DNA from: Prochlorococcus sp. AG-363-C02
Lineage (GTDB): Bacteria > Cyanobacteriota > Cyanobacteriia > PCC-6307 > Cyanobiaceae
Assembly: GCA_003278345.1 (NCBI GenBank)
Contig: QCFH01000002.1
Coordinates: forward strand, 1-64,000
Reading direction: 5' to 3'
Length of the DNA: 64,000 nt
The position numbers and the translations under genes were made by a program. Shown here piece after piece: positions 33,854 to 43,468 of the stretch; position 1 is the stretch's first letter, and each line of letters begins with the position of its first letter. Below the pieces are notes generated by a model that searched no databases, was not told the origin of the DNA, and saw nothing but the letters and a program-made list of their open reading frames with translations.

Positions 33854-34809
33854 CAAGAAATTCTTTGAGGAGAATCATCTTTGATCGAATTTATAGGTTC
33901 CCACAATCTTGATCTCTGACTTACTAGAAATACAGACAATAAAACAAACAGAACACCACACCATTGCAATAACTCAAGTCTTTCACCCAACCAAACGCCT
34001 CCTGAGATCAAAGCAAAAACAGGGGTTAAAAACGTAAGTGTACTAAAGCTTGTAAGTTCTTTTCGGCTGGCAAACCAGAAAAACAGACCATAAGCCAATG
34101 CACTTCCAAGGAAAGTAGCATAAGCCATTAAAAGCCATTCCTCTCTGCCCCAATTAGGAATAAAAGATCCTCCATTAAGATTATGTAAAGCAGCTAATGG
34201 CAAGCTTCCAAGAACCATATGCCAGCCGGTAATAGAAACTGGATCACTTTCTTTACAAGTAAATCTTATTAATACCGTCCCTAAAGCCATTGCCATAGCA
34301 GCACCGAGCATCCAACCTTGTCCGCGACTAAATAAATCTAATTCAAATGCTTCCTGTCGCATTAAAAACCAATGGCCTAATACTTCTGGTGAAACTCCTA
34401 TGCAAATTATTCCTCCTAGGCCAATAATCAAACCAATCCAACCAATCGGATTAATCGGATCACCAAAAAGAGTTCTTGCAAGCAGAGCAACTAGTAAAGG
34501 TTGAGAATCAATAAAAACAGATCCCAAGCCTGCTCCAGTCTCAACCAATCCTTTAGTTAAACAAAACTGAAATAAAGTTCCATCAATAAACGTAAAAGCC
34601 AAAAACCACCAAAAATCAACTTTTGCAATTTTCAAAGGTCGTCTTAAAAACAGAACAGCCGTAAGAACAAAAATCCCAGCCGGGAAAAGTCTTAAAACGG
34701 CAACAAACTCAGCTCCCCCAGATTTCACCAAAGGAGCCATTGCAGCCATTGAAGACCCCCATAATGCAAAAGGCAAAATCATTAACAACCAATTCAACTT
34801 CTTAAACAT
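33853..34809 (-). CDS. EamA-family (DMT superfamily) transporter
   Basis: A 318-residue protein with ten hydrophobic segments in two EamA repeats. The first starts LLMILPFALWGSSMAAM; the second has MALGTVLIRF and ends LLSVFLVSQRS. EamA proteins export or import small metabolites across the cytoplasmic membrane; the substrate cannot be inferred. I place the start at ATG 34809 because the upstream 32 residues have a different composition and lie over the divergent sppA start. Only 53 bp then separate the two divergent starts. Confidence 0.88.
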   Translation of the reverse strand: MFKKLNWLLMILPFALWGSSMAAMAPLVKSGGAEFVAVLRLFPAGIFVLTAVLFLRRPLKIAKVDFWWFLAFTFIDGTLFQFCLTKGLVETGAGLGSVFIDSQPLLVALLARTLFGDPINPIGWIGLIIGLGGIICIGVSPEVLGHWFLMRQEAFELDLFSRGQGWMLGAAMAMALGTVLIRFTCKESDPVSITGWHMVLGSLPLAALHNLNGGSFIPNWGREEWLLMAYATFLGSALAYGLFFWFASRKELTSFSTLTFLTPVFALISGGVWLGERLELLQWCGVLFVLLSVFLVSQRSRLWEPINSIKDDSPQRIS

Positions 34810-34862
34810 GGCCACAGCTTGGAAGCTTCTTTTTAATATCCAAAGGAATGCTTTTAAAAGAA

Positions 34863-35672
34863 ATGATCTGGCCTTGGCGTCGAAAATCCAGAAAAAGGAT
34901 GGCAAGAATCATCATTGATGGTCCTATCAACGGTTCTACTAGGAAAGTTGTTCTCAAAGCCTTGAAACAAATAGAGGAAAGAGAATTCCCAGCCCTATTG
35001 CTTAGAATCGACAGTCCAGGGGGGACTGTGGGAGATAGCCAAGAAATACATGCTGCACTTCTTCGACTTAGAGAAAAGGGCTGCAATGTTGTAGCTAGCT
35101 TTGGCAACATATCAGCTTCTGGAGGAGTTTATGTAGGGGTGGCAGCCGAAAAAATTATTGCAAACCCTGGAACAATCACAGGATCCATTGGAGTAATTCT
35201 TCGTGGTAATAATCTATCGAAATTACTTGAGCGTATTGGAATTCGCTTTGAAACAGTTAAGAGTGGTCTTTTTAAGGATATCCTTTCTCCAGATAGGGCT
35301 TTAACAACTGAAGAAAGGTCACTACTTCAATCATTAATAGATAGTAGTTACGACCAATTCGTAAAAGCTGTTGCCACTGGAAGAAACCTTAGTGAAGAAA
35401 ATGTAAAGAGCTTTGCTGATGGAAGGGTTTTCACTGGCACACAAGCCAAAGAGCTTGGTTTAATAGATGAAGTTGGTGATGAAAATGATGCTCGACTACT
35501 AGCAGCTAAACTAGCTGATCTAGATGAAAAGCTCACTCCAATTACACTTGGAAAACCTAAGAGAAAGTTAATGGGTTTACTTCCTGGTGGAAGTGCTGTT
35601 TCAAAAATATTAGAAATTCTAAATATGGAACTTTCAACAAGTGGTCAAATCCTTTGGCTATTTAAGCCCTAA
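34863..35672 (+). CDS. sppA: signal peptide peptidase SppA, short type
   Basis: A 269-residue serine protease of the SppA 36K type. LLRIDSPGGTVGDS and NISASGGVYVG (nucleophile Ser86) form the active-site core, and TVKSGLFKDILSP gives the general-base Lys (Lys138; Lys133 is the alternative). It degrades cleaved signal peptides at the membrane. Family members begin MIWPWRRKS..., so ATG 34863 is chosen over the upstream ATG 34848. The aroH gene begins 22 bp downstream on the same strand. Confidence 0.93.
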   Translation: MIWPWRRKSRKRMARIIIDGPINGSTRKVVLKALKQIEEREFPALLLRIDSPGGTVGDSQEIHAALLRLREKGCNVVASFGNISASGGVYVGVAAEKIIANPGTITGSIGVILRGNNLSKLLERIGIRFETVKSGLFKDILSPDRALTTEERSLLQSLIDSSYDQFVKAVATGRNLSEENVKSFADGRVFTGTQAKELGLIDEVGDENDARLLAAKLADLDEKLTPITLGKPKRKLMGLLPGGSAVSKILEILNMELSTSGQILWLFKP

Positions 35673-35694
35673 TAAATTTGAAAAAGCAATTCAA

Positions 35695-36057
35695 ATGAAC
35701 ATACAAGCTATAAGAGGGGCAACTACATGCTTGAACAACTCTTCTGAAGCTATTGAATTAGCAGTAGAAGAATTGATTAATGAATTAATCAAACGCAATG
35801 AGCTTAATTCTGATCAAGTTATTTCTGTAACTTTCTCAGTAACAAGCGACCTAAATGCTTGTTTCCCTGCTGCAATAGCAAGAAAACAAAGCGGCTGGGA
35901 GAGTGTTGCTTTACTTGATTGTCAGCAAATGTATGTAGAAGGAGATTTACCTTACTGCGTTAGGATTCTTGCATTAGCAAAGCTTTCGGATGATCAGTAT
36001 CCACAACATACTTATCTAAGGGAAGCAATCTCGCTTCGCCCTGATAGATCCTCATAG
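35695..36057 (+). CDS. aroH: chorismate mutase, AroH type
   Basis: A 120-residue monofunctional chorismate mutase. IQAIRGATTC (Arg of the active site), FSVTSDLNACFPA, and DLPYCVRILAL match the trimeric AroH family of Bacillus and cyanobacteria. It converts chorismate to prephenate for phenylalanine and tyrosine. ATG 35695 fits the family start; the upstream in-frame codons overlap the end of sppA. It follows sppA closely and is probably cotranscribed. Confidence 0.93.
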   Translation: MNIQAIRGATTCLNNSSEAIELAVEELINELIKRNELNSDQVISVTFSVTSDLNACFPAAIARKQSGWESVALLDCQQMYVEGDLPYCVRILALAKLSDDQYPQHTYLREAISLRPDRSS

Positions 36058-36151
36058 CAATGAGGAGCATCATCCATCACATCCTAAAGCAGCACGAATA
36101 GTTAACGTTTAAACTATTTAAAAAAGCAAATTTTCCGCTAAATCTCCTGAC

Positions 36152-36736
36152 ATGTCTAATCATAGAGTCAAAGCAAAACTAGGAATTCTTACTAAGAAAT
36201 TATCAGCTTCTCTATTGATCATTAGTACATTTACAGGGATTGGAATCTTTGGAACCAGTCCATCTATAGCGAATACTGGGATTGATTTCATTTGGGATTC
36301 AAGCACTAATTTTAAAAAGCTAAGGTATCTACAAAGTTCAAATGAAAGAAATGACAGAGCAACTTATTACTTTTTCCTAAGAGCGAGAGATCGTAAAACA
36401 GACATGTTAAAAGTAACTATAAAAGTCCCAGAGTATTTTGATGCAGATATAAAAAGCAAGAAGCTAGTTTTCTGCAAAGTGAAAATTGGTGGATATACCT
36501 CTAGGACAAAGTGCATTGAGGATATTCCTTCCAAAATTGAGGTAAACAACACGCAAACTTCCATTGATATCTATCCAGAGAGTGTTATCCCAGTAAGTAG
36601 GGATACTTATGCATTAAAAATGAAAATAATAAATCCAAGGAAATCAGGCATGTTTCAGTTTCATGCCTATGCACAACCTCCAGGAGATGTCCCTATCTCT
36701 GGTTATGTTGGGTCTTGGAACATAGATATCAGGTAA
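36152..36736 (+). CDS. DUF2808 secreted protein
   Basis: A 194-residue protein with a hydrophobic export signal (about residues 17-41, LSASLLIISTFTGIGIF...). The mature part (TGIDFIWDSSTNFKKLRYL, YYFFLRARDRKTDMLKV, DTYALKMKIINP, GSWNIDIR) matches the DUF2808 family of cyanobacteria. Function is unknown; it is a conserved neighbour of the rpmH-rnpA genes in picocyanobacteria as I recall it. The start is ATG 36152. Confidence 0.85.
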   Translation: MSNHRVKAKLGILTKKLSASLLIISTFTGIGIFGTSPSIANTGIDFIWDSSTNFKKLRYLQSSNERNDRATYYFFLRARDRKTDMLKVTIKVPEYFDADIKSKKLVFCKVKIGGYTSRTKCIEDIPSKIEVNNTQTSIDIYPESVIPVSRDTYALKMKIINPRKSGMFQFHAYAQPPGDVPISGYVGSWNIDIR

Positions 36737-36792
36737 CCTGATAAATTAAATAAATAGTAAATGAACCAACTTCTTATACAAAGGCTAAAACA

Positions 36793-36930
36793 ATGACTAA
36801 ACGTACTTTTGGGGGAACAAGCAGAAAAAGAAAAAGGGTTTCAGGCTTTAGGGTAAGGATGAGAACCCATACTGGGAGGAGTGTAATTAGAAGTCGAAGA
36901 AAAAAAGGGAGATCTCGCCTTGCTGTATAA
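36793..36930 (+). CDS. rpmH: 50S ribosomal protein L34
   Basis: A 45-residue basic protein starting [20 protein letters not shown] and continuing [18 protein letters not shown], an unmistakable L34. It is part of the large ribosomal subunit. It is followed by rnpA, the classic pairing in bacteria. The cyanobacterial form has the GG-T insert after the TKRTF start. Confidence 0.98.
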   Translation: MTKRTFGGTSRKRKRVSGFRVRMRTHTGRSVIRSRRKKGRSRLAV

Positions 36931-36989
36931 GGTGAAATTTAGAGGAAAATTAAATTATTAGAAAAATAACGAAACACATAATAGTTAAA

Positions 36990-37379
36990 ATGGTACTTCC
37001 AAGAGAGATGAGAATAAAAGGATATAAATGTTTTGACTACATTCATAAATATTCAAGACGATATAAAGGAAATTCAATGGTGCTAAAGGTTGCAAGAGCT
37101 AATAACAATTTAATTAGTTCTAAGAAAAACAGCACTAAAGATTCTTTTTCTTGCCGATGCGCAATTTCAATAAGCAATAAGGTAAGCAAAAAAGCAGTTG
37201 AGCGGAATCGACTAAGAAGACTTATTCATAACCATCTTAGAATTAAGCTTTTCAAAGATCAGAGATTTTCTAACTATTGGACCCTAATAAGTCTAAATCA
37301 TAATTGCATTAAAAAAAATACAAGTGATCTATTAAATGAATGCGATAAGTTATTTCTAGATGCAGGTTTTTGTAAATGA
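36990..37379 (+). CDS. rnpA: ribonuclease P protein component
   Basis: A 129-residue basic protein with the RnpA signature KKAVERNRLRRLIHNHLR (RNR motif) and the early LKVARANNN strand. It binds the RNase P RNA and helps process the 5' ends of tRNA precursors. Its stop overlaps the start of the next gene by 4 bp (ATGA). rpmH is 59 bp upstream. Confidence 0.95.
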   Translation: MVLPREMRIKGYKCFDYIHKYSRRYKGNSMVLKVARANNNLISSKKNSTKDSFSCRCAISISNKVSKKAVERNRLRRLIHNHLRIKLFKDQRFSNYWTLISLNHNCIKKNTSDLLNECDKLFLDAGFCK

Positions 37380-37777
37380 TAAAATCCCTTGAAAAAACTT
37401 TTTATGAAGGAGCACCTGCAAAGGAAGACTTGATTTTAAATTTAATTGCAGGAGCTACATTAATAGGTTTACCCTTTACTGCTGGAGCTTTAATAAGGGC
37501 CTTATGGCTGCGTTTCAAAATTACCAACAGAAGGATTTCTGTTACTGGTGGTTGGCTTGGCAAGGAAAAATCGCAAGTTACATATAGTCAAATAAAAGAG
37601 GTTCGTTCCATCCCAAGAGGATTAGGCTCATATGGAGATATGGTCATAGTCTTAAAAGACGGGGCAAAGCTAGAAATGCGCTCCATTCCTAAATTCAGAG
37701 AAGTTGAGACCTTTATAAAAGAACAAATAAATGAAACATCCTCAAGAAATCCATCAATGAAGTCAGAAGGGTTCTGA
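37376..37777 (+). CDS. PH-domain membrane protein (DUF304/bPH2-like)
   Basis: A 133-residue protein with one or two hydrophobic segments (LILNLIAGATLIGLPFTAGALIRAL) followed by a bacterial PH-like domain. FKITNRRISVTGGWLGKEKSQVTYSQIKEV is the DUF304 pattern. It lies between rnpA and yidC, replacing the yidD position in other bacteria. It is translationally coupled to rnpA. A role in membrane protein insertion has been suggested by location only. Confidence 0.85.
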   Translation: MIKSLEKTFYEGAPAKEDLILNLIAGATLIGLPFTAGALIRALWLRFKITNRRISVTGGWLGKEKSQVTYSQIKEVRSIPRGLGSYGDMVIVLKDGAKLEMRSIPKFREVETFIKEQINETSSRNPSMKSEGF

Positions 37778-37866
37778 ACTTCAATTAAATTCACCAAATA
37801 CTTCACAGACTTATTATCTTTACTAAGTACTGGCATGAGCCTTTTGTCCTTTCTTTTTGAGCCATC

Positions 37867-39003
37867 GTGATTGGGTACATCTCTGACAATCTACTCATCC
37901 CGATTCTGGATTTCTTTTATCGGTTAGTTCCTAGTTATGGATTAGCAATTGTTGCTCTAACAATTGTTATTAGGCTTGCACTATTCCCTCTAAGTGCAGG
38001 ATCAATAAGAAGTGCTAGGAGAATGAGAATAGCTCAGCCTGTAATGCAAAAGCGTCAGGCTGAAATCAAAAGTAGATATGCCAATAATCCACAAAAGCAA
38101 CAAGAAGAGCTGGGGAAGCTTATGGGGGAATTTGGCAGTCCTTTGGCTGGATGCCTCCCTCTATTAGTTCAAATGCCAATATTATTTGCATTGTTTGCGA
38201 CTTTAAGAGGATCACCTTTTGCAGATGTACCCTATCTTGTTAATTTAAAAATCCTTCCTCCTGAACAGATAGCAACAGTAGAACCAAAGCCTTTTACAAG
38301 CCCTAGGCATTCAATATTTATTTCAGAAAAAGATCATTTCCCTGTTGTCGCATCACTTCCCGGTGGCACAAAAATTGCTGCTGGCGATTCCGTTAATATT
38401 AACCTTGAGACTCTTTCTGGAGAAAAATACAACAATCTACTTGATAAATATGAGAATGGGAAAAAATTCACACCCACCTGGAAGCTTACTAAAGGATCAG
38501 ATTTAGCTAGTGTTTCTTCTGATGGAACTGTCACAGCCAAGTATCCAGGAGATGCCACAGTAGAAGGAAGGATTCCTGGTTTGGCTGCCAAAAGTGGATT
38601 CTTATTTATCAAAGCCCTAGGTCAAGTGGGGTTCTATGTAGATGGATCAATAAATTGGGATATTGCAATACTCGTTGGTGGGTTTGGACTAACACTTGTC
38701 ATTTCACAAGTTCTTTCAGGACAAGGTATGCCTCCAAATCCTCAACAGGCAACCGCTCAAAAAGTCACCCCTATAATGATTACTGGCATGTTTTTATTTT
38801 TCCCTCTGCCAGCAGGAGTTCTCTTGTATATGGTTATTGCAAATATATTTCAAGCATTTCAAACCTTTCTGTTAAGTAAAGAAGAGCTTCCTGAAAATCT
38901 TCAGAAAATACTTAATGATCAACTTAAAAACAAAGAAATACCTGCATCTTCAGCTATTATCGATTCTGAAAGACTGCCTTTTGAACCAAAGAGTAATAAA
39001 TAA
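37867..39003 (+). CDS. yidC: membrane protein insertase YidC/Oxa1/Alb3
   Basis: A 378-residue insertase. [22 protein letters not shown] is the first conserved helix, ending in the groove Arg; [20 protein letters not shown] and later [16 protein letters not shown] complete the YidC core. Between the second and third helices an insert of about 120 residues contains [20 protein letters not shown], which resembles a bacterial Ig-like (BIG2) strand pair. It inserts proteins, including thylakoid complexes, into the membrane. GTG 37867 is the start. It ends the rpmH-rnpA-PH-yidC series. Confidence 0.95.
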   Translation: MIGYISDNLLIPILDFFYRLVPSYGLAIVALTIVIRLALFPLSAGSIRSARRMRIAQPVMQKRQAEIKSRYANNPQKQQEELGKLMGEFGSPLAGCLPLLVQMPILFALFATLRGSPFADVPYLVNLKILPPEQIATVEPKPFTSPRHSIFISEKDHFPVVASLPGGTKIAAGDSVNINLETLSGEKYNNLLDKYENGKKFTPTWKLTKGSDLASVSSDGTVTAKYPGDATVEGRIPGLAAKSGFLFIKALGQVGFYVDGSINWDIAILVGGFGLTLVISQVLSGQGMPPNPQQATAQKVTPIMITGMFLFFPLPAGVLLYMVIANIFQAFQTFLLSKEELPENLQKILNDQLKNKEIPASSAIIDSERLPFEPKSNK

Positions 39004-39061
39004 TTATTTATAAGACTATTTTCATTTGTTTAATTCTTAATTTAAATGCTTGAATAAATTT

Positions 39062-40540
39062 ATGAAGAAGTGGAATGATCAACTTGATTTACTAATCAAA
39101 TCTAGAACTCCCTTAATTCTTATAAGGACTAAAGAAGAAGAAAGAGTAGAAATATTGATAAAAGAAGCAACAAAACGCCTATCAAATAGAAGGCTTGCAA
39201 CTTGGGATTATGTAGATGGATTAAAAGGAGTTCTAAATTCTGATGGTCTTGGATCAAGACAACCAATGGCTATTTTGCAATGGTTGGAAAAAGTAGATTC
39301 ATCCCAGCCAACTATTCTTCTAGCAAAAGACTTTAATCGCTTTTCAGATGATGCTGGTATAGCAAGAATGCTTAGAAACTTATCTGCAAAATTAAGAAAT
39401 ACTCCCCATACAATTATATTGATTGCATCAAACTGGTCACCTTCTAGTGATCTAGAAGAATGTCTAACCATTCTTGATCTTCCCCTGCCACAAGAGAAAG
39501 AGCTAAGAATCCTTCTTGAAAATATTTCCAATGCAAGTGGCTCTAATCTAAACAATGAAACTCTTGAAGAACTTACCCATGCCTGCAGTGGGTTAAGTGA
39601 AATAAGAGTTAGGCAAGTAGCTGCAAGAGCGCTTGCTCAAAGAGGCAAGCTAAGCAAAGCGGATCTTCCAGAAGTACTAGATGAAAAAAGGCAAGCTGTT
39701 GCAAGGAGTGAGGTCCTAGAGTATTTCGAAACCAAAGCAACTACTTCAGACATTGGGGGTTTAGATGCTCTTAAAGTTTGGCTGAAACAAAGACATGCAG
39801 CTTTTTCTGATGATGCTCGTAATTTTGGTTTACCACTACCAAGAGGTGTATTACTAATAGGTCCTCAAGGAACTGGAAAGTCATTAACAGCTAAAGCAAT
39901 AGCCCATAGCTGGTCTATGCCTCTACTTCGTCTTGATGTTGGTCGGCTTTTTGCTGGACTTCTAGGAGCTAGCGAGGCAAAGACAAGAGAAACTATTCAA
40001 TATGCTGAGTCAATGGCTCCTTGCGTCCTTTGGATAGATGAAATAGACAAAGGTTTTGGAGGTGATGCAAGAAGCGATGGAGGAACTAGCCAAAGAGTAC
40101 TAGCAAATGTTCTTACATGGATGGCAGAGAAAAAAACTGCGGTTTTTGTAGTTGCTACGGCTAACGGAATAGATCGCATGCCTGCAGAATTGTTACGCAA
40201 AGGCAGATTTGATGAAATTTTCTTACTTGATCTCCCTAGTCGTGAAGAACGTTTCAAAATTCTGGAGCTTCACATCAATCAGCGCCGTCCCAAATTGAAT
40301 ATTCCTATCCAGACAGTTGTTGACAGAACAGAAGGTTTTTCAGGAGCAGAGCTGGAACAAACCGTTATAGAAGCTATGCATCATGCATTTTCTGAAAGGA
40401 GAGAGCTTTTAGAAACCGATTTAATTCTCGCCGCAACCCAATTAATTCCACTCTCAAAAACTGCAAAAGAACAACTCGATTTCCTAAAAGATTGGGCATC
40501 TTCTGGAAGAGCAAGACCTGCATCACTTAAAATTACTTAG
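39062..40540 (+). CDS. ycf46: AAA+ ATPase, Ycf46 family
   Basis: A 492-residue protein. The N-terminal about 230 residues (LIKSRTPLILIRTKEEERV..., ILLAKDFNRF) form a degenerate ATPase-like domain typical of Ycf46. A full AAA module follows, with Walker A GPQGTGKS (267-274), Walker B LWIDEIDKGF and the second region of homology ending RKGRFDE. Ycf46 is conserved in cyanobacteria and red algal plastids; work in Synechocystis linked it to inorganic-carbon-related growth, but its biochemical role is open. ATG 39062 is chosen over TTG 39050. Confidence 0.9.
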   Translation: MKKWNDQLDLLIKSRTPLILIRTKEEERVEILIKEATKRLSNRRLATWDYVDGLKGVLNSDGLGSRQPMAILQWLEKVDSSQPTILLAKDFNRFSDDAGIARMLRNLSAKLRNTPHTIILIASNWSPSSDLEECLTILDLPLPQEKELRILLENISNASGSNLNNETLEELTHACSGLSEIRVRQVAARALAQRGKLSKADLPEVLDEKRQAVARSEVLEYFETKATTSDIGGLDALKVWLKQRHAAFSDDARNFGLPLPRGVLLIGPQGTGKSLTAKAIAHSWSMPLLRLDVGRLFAGLLGASEAKTRETIQYAESMAPCVLWIDEIDKGFGGDARSDGGTSQRVLANVLTWMAEKKTAVFVVATANGIDRMPAELLRKGRFDEIFLLDLPSREERFKILELHINQRRPKLNIPIQTVVDRTEGFSGAELEQTVIEAMHHAFSERRELLETDLILAATQLIPLSKTAKEQLDFLKDWASSGRARPASLKIT

Positions 40541-40548
40541 AAAAACAA

Positions 40549-41826
40549 GTGTTAGACCTGAGACAACTTAGAGAAAACCCAACTCTTATTGAAGAAGGGC
40601 TATTAAAAAGGGGATTAAAGGTTGATTTAACCTCTCTAAAGAAAGATATTGAAAAGCTTAGAAACCTAGAGCAGCAAAGGAGCGAATTACAATCGGAAGG
40701 AAATTTAATTGGTAAAGAAGTTGGTCAGCAAATAAGAAATGGTTCAAAACCTAATTCAAAGGAAATATTATTTTTACGAAATAAAGGCAATGAAATCAAG
40801 AAAAAAGTTGCTCTTCTCGAGGAAGAAGAAAAAACATTATCAAAAAAAATCAAATCAATTATTCTTCATTATCCAAATATTCCATACAAAGGTTGTCCTG
40901 AAGGTAAAGATGATAGTGCTAACAAATTAATTCGTAAGTGGGGGCATCCTAAAAAAGACGAAAATTATAAAGAACATTGGCAAATTGCCGAAAAATTAAA
41001 AATCATTGATACAGAACGGTCTGTACGAATTGCAAAAAGTCGATTTGCGACTCTCTTTAATCAAGGTGCTCGATTAGAGAGGGCATTAATTAATTTTATG
41101 CTTGATATTCATACATCTAAAGGTTATATAGAGGTACTTCCTCCTGCTCTTATAAATACTGCAAGTCTTAAAGGTTCTGGCCAACTTCCAAAATTTGAAG
41201 AAGAAATATTCCGCTGCTCAGAAGATAATCTTTGGCTTACTCCTACGGCAGAAGTACCTTTAACCTCTCTACATAGAGATGAAATAATTCCTTTTAATAG
41301 TTTACCTCTTAAATATGTTGCTTATAGTCCATGTTTTAGAAGAGAAGCTGGAAGCTATGGTAGAGACACTAAGGGCTTAATAAGACTTCATCAATTCAAC
41401 AAAGTTGAACTTTATTGGTTCACTAATGCTGATAGATCAAAAGAGTCTCATCAACAAATAACCGCAGACGCAGAAAGCATTCTTCAGGCGCTGGAATTAC
41501 CTTATAGAGTTATTGAACTTTGCACAGGAGATCTTGGTTTCTCAGCTTCTTGCACATACGATTTAGAAGTTTGGCTTCCTGGATCTAATGCATTTAGAGA
41601 AATTTCCAGCTCAAGCAATTGTGATGACTTTCAAGCAAGAAGGTCTTCTATTAGAACAAAACAAGGGAAACAAACCAATCTGGTTCATACACTTAACGCA
41701 AGTGGATTGGCAATAGGTAGAACAATGGCTGCAATCCTAGAAAACGGGCAACAAAAGAATGGGCATGTCAAAATTCCGGAGGCACTAGTGCCATACTTTG
41801 GCGAGAAGGAATTGAAACCTCAATAA
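40549..41826 (+). CDS. serS: seryl-tRNA synthetase
   Basis: A 425-residue class II synthetase of normal length. The N-terminal coiled-coil arm spans about residues 30-100. Motif 2 lies in YSPCFRREAGSYGRDTKG and motif 3 in LNASGLAIGRTMAAILEN. It charges tRNA-Ser and tRNA-Sec-like substrates with serine. GTG 40549 is the start, supported by the family opening MLDLRQLRENP. It follows ycf46 by 8 bp and precedes rseP by 6 bp, so an operon is likely. Confidence 0.98.
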   Translation: MLDLRQLRENPTLIEEGLLKRGLKVDLTSLKKDIEKLRNLEQQRSELQSEGNLIGKEVGQQIRNGSKPNSKEILFLRNKGNEIKKKVALLEEEEKTLSKKIKSIILHYPNIPYKGCPEGKDDSANKLIRKWGHPKKDENYKEHWQIAEKLKIIDTERSVRIAKSRFATLFNQGARLERALINFMLDIHTSKGYIEVLPPALINTASLKGSGQLPKFEEEIFRCSEDNLWLTPTAEVPLTSLHRDEIIPFNSLPLKYVAYSPCFRREAGSYGRDTKGLIRLHQFNKVELYWFTNADRSKESHQQITADAESILQALELPYRVIELCTGDLGFSASCTYDLEVWLPGSNAFREISSSSNCDDFQARRSSIRTKQGKQTNLVHTLNASGLAIGRTMAAILENGQQKNGHVKIPEALVPYFGEKELKPQ

Positions 41827-41832
41827 AACAAT

Positions 41833-42915
41833 ATGAATATTTTTGCCTCGATTTCAGTTTTAGCACTCTTAATTTTCTTCCATGAAGCTGGACATTTTCT
41901 CGCCGCAACCATTCAAGGGATTAAGGTTAGTGGTTTTTCAATAGGATTTGGTCCAGCAATTATAAAAAAAGAATTCAAAGGTGTAACTTATTCTCTCAGG
42001 GCTTTGCCACTTGGAGGATTTGTCTCTTTCCCAGATGATGACAAGGCTAGTGGCATTCCTAAAGATGATCCTGATCTGCTCTCCAATCGACCAATATCTC
42101 ATCGACTATTTGTTATTTCTGCTGGAGTAATTGCAAATCTTTTTATTGCTTGGATTGTTCTTTGTGGACAAGCAACATTTATAGGTTTACCTAACCAGAC
42201 AAACCCTGGAGTATTAATTATCGATGTTCAACAAAAGCAAGCAGCAGCCATATCTGGACTATCGCCTGGCGATCAAATTATTAGCATTGATGGAATTAAT
42301 TTAGGGACAGGTCAAGAAGCGGTTGAAAATATGGTCAGTCGAGTTAAAAAATCACCAGGTAAAACTTTATCAATTGAAAAAAGCTCAAACGGTATAAAAG
42401 AACTAATAAAACTTACTCCAACCGAATATTTAGGAGATGGGAAAATAGGGGCTCAGTTGCAAGCAAATTTTGACGGAAGTATGGTTTCTGCAAAAGGTTT
42501 TTCGGAAATTTTAAATTACACTAATGCAAAATTTTCTAATCTACTAATAAAAACAATACAAGGATATAAAGGTCTTTTTACCAATTTTAGTTCTACATCA
42601 AAGCAACTAAGCGGACCGGTAAAAATAGTTGAACTAGGTGCTCAGCTTTCTGATCAAGGAGCATCAGGATTAATTCTGTTTGCAGCACTAATTTCTATCA
42701 ATCTTGCAGTATTGAACTCATTGCCATTTCCTCTTCTTGATGGAGGTCAATTTGCCCTAATAATTATTGAAGCTCTTAGAGGGAAGCCAATTCCAGAAAA
42801 AATTCAAATGTGGTTTATGCAATCTGGTTTTTTTCTCTTAATAGGTCTTAGCATATTGCTGATAATTCGTGATACAAGTCAATTAGAGATTTTTAAGCAA
42901 TTGACCAACAAATAA
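41833..42915 (+). CDS. rseP: site-2 membrane zinc protease, RseP type
   Basis: A 360-residue membrane protease. The zinc motif HEAGH lies in the first helix (His17, Glu18, His21). A PDZ domain covers about residues 125-195 (AAAISGLSPGDQIISIDG), and LNSLPFPLLDGGQ carries the LDG zinc-binding motif near the C-terminus. It cleaves transmembrane substrates such as anti-sigma factors or signal-peptide remnants. It lies between serS and rpsN, an order typical of picocyanobacteria. Confidence 0.95.
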   Translation: MNIFASISVLALLIFFHEAGHFLAATIQGIKVSGFSIGFGPAIIKKEFKGVTYSLRALPLGGFVSFPDDDKASGIPKDDPDLLSNRPISHRLFVISAGVIANLFIAWIVLCGQATFIGLPNQTNPGVLIIDVQQKQAAAISGLSPGDQIISIDGINLGTGQEAVENMVSRVKKSPGKTLSIEKSSNGIKELIKLTPTEYLGDGKIGAQLQANFDGSMVSAKGFSEILNYTNAKFSNLLIKTIQGYKGLFTNFSSTSKQLSGPVKIVELGAQLSDQGASGLILFAALISINLAVLNSLPFPLLDGGQFALIIIEALRGKPIPEKIQMWFMQSGFFLLIGLSILLIIRDTSQLEIFKQLTNK

Positions 42916-42973
42916 CAAAAATCATGAGGGTTAGGGAGTAAAATCTAGGCATTAATTAATAAAGAAGGCGTAC

Positions 42974-43276
42974 ATGGCCAAAAAATCAATGATTGCTAGA
43001 GATGTTAAGCGTAAGAAGCTAGTAGAGCGCTATGCATCCAAGCGCAAAAGTTTATTAGATCAATTTAATTCTGCAAAAGATCCTATGGAGCGTTTAGAAA
43101 TCCATAGAAAGATTCAAGCACTTCCAAGGAACAGTGCCCCTAGCAGGATAAGAAACAGATGTTGGGCGACTGGGAAGCCAAGAGGTGTTTACAGAGACTT
43201 TGGACTTTGCCGCAACCAATTAAGAGAAAGAGCTCACAAGGGTCAACTCCCTGGGGTGGTTAAATCAAGCTGGTAA
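42974..43276 (+). CDS. rpsN: 30S ribosomal protein S14
   Basis: A 100-residue basic protein ([40 protein letters not shown]) of the long, zinc-free S14 type. It belongs to the small subunit head. In cyanobacteria rpsN lies apart from the main ribosomal operon, as here between rseP and pnp. Confidence 0.98.
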   Translation: MAKKSMIARDVKRKKLVERYASKRKSLLDQFNSAKDPMERLEIHRKIQALPRNSAPSRIRNRCWATGKPRGVYRDFGLCRNQLRERAHKGQLPGVVKSSW

Positions 43277-43393
43277 ATAGGGAAATCAAGAATTTACTTT
43301 GAATGTAAAAATATTTTTTTTTGTTCAAATAATAGTCCAGCAATAGGTTTAACCCGAAAATGCCTTTTACATAACTGTTCAGAAAAAACAGTA

Positions 43394-43414
43394 ATTGCTT
43401 AATTAATAAGCAAT
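43394..43414 (+). promoter_or_regulatory. hairpin in the pnp leader
   Basis: ATTGCTTA and TAAGCAAT form an 8-bp stem with a 5-nt loop, 54 bp upstream of the pnp start. It has no T tract after it. pnp leaders in other bacteria contain hairpins that RNases cut for autocontrol, so this is a candidate for a similar element. Confidence 0.4.
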
Positions 43415-43468
43415 AAGTGCCTATCAGGTGCAAGAATGATTAAAGATAAAAAGACATAAGCAAACAAC

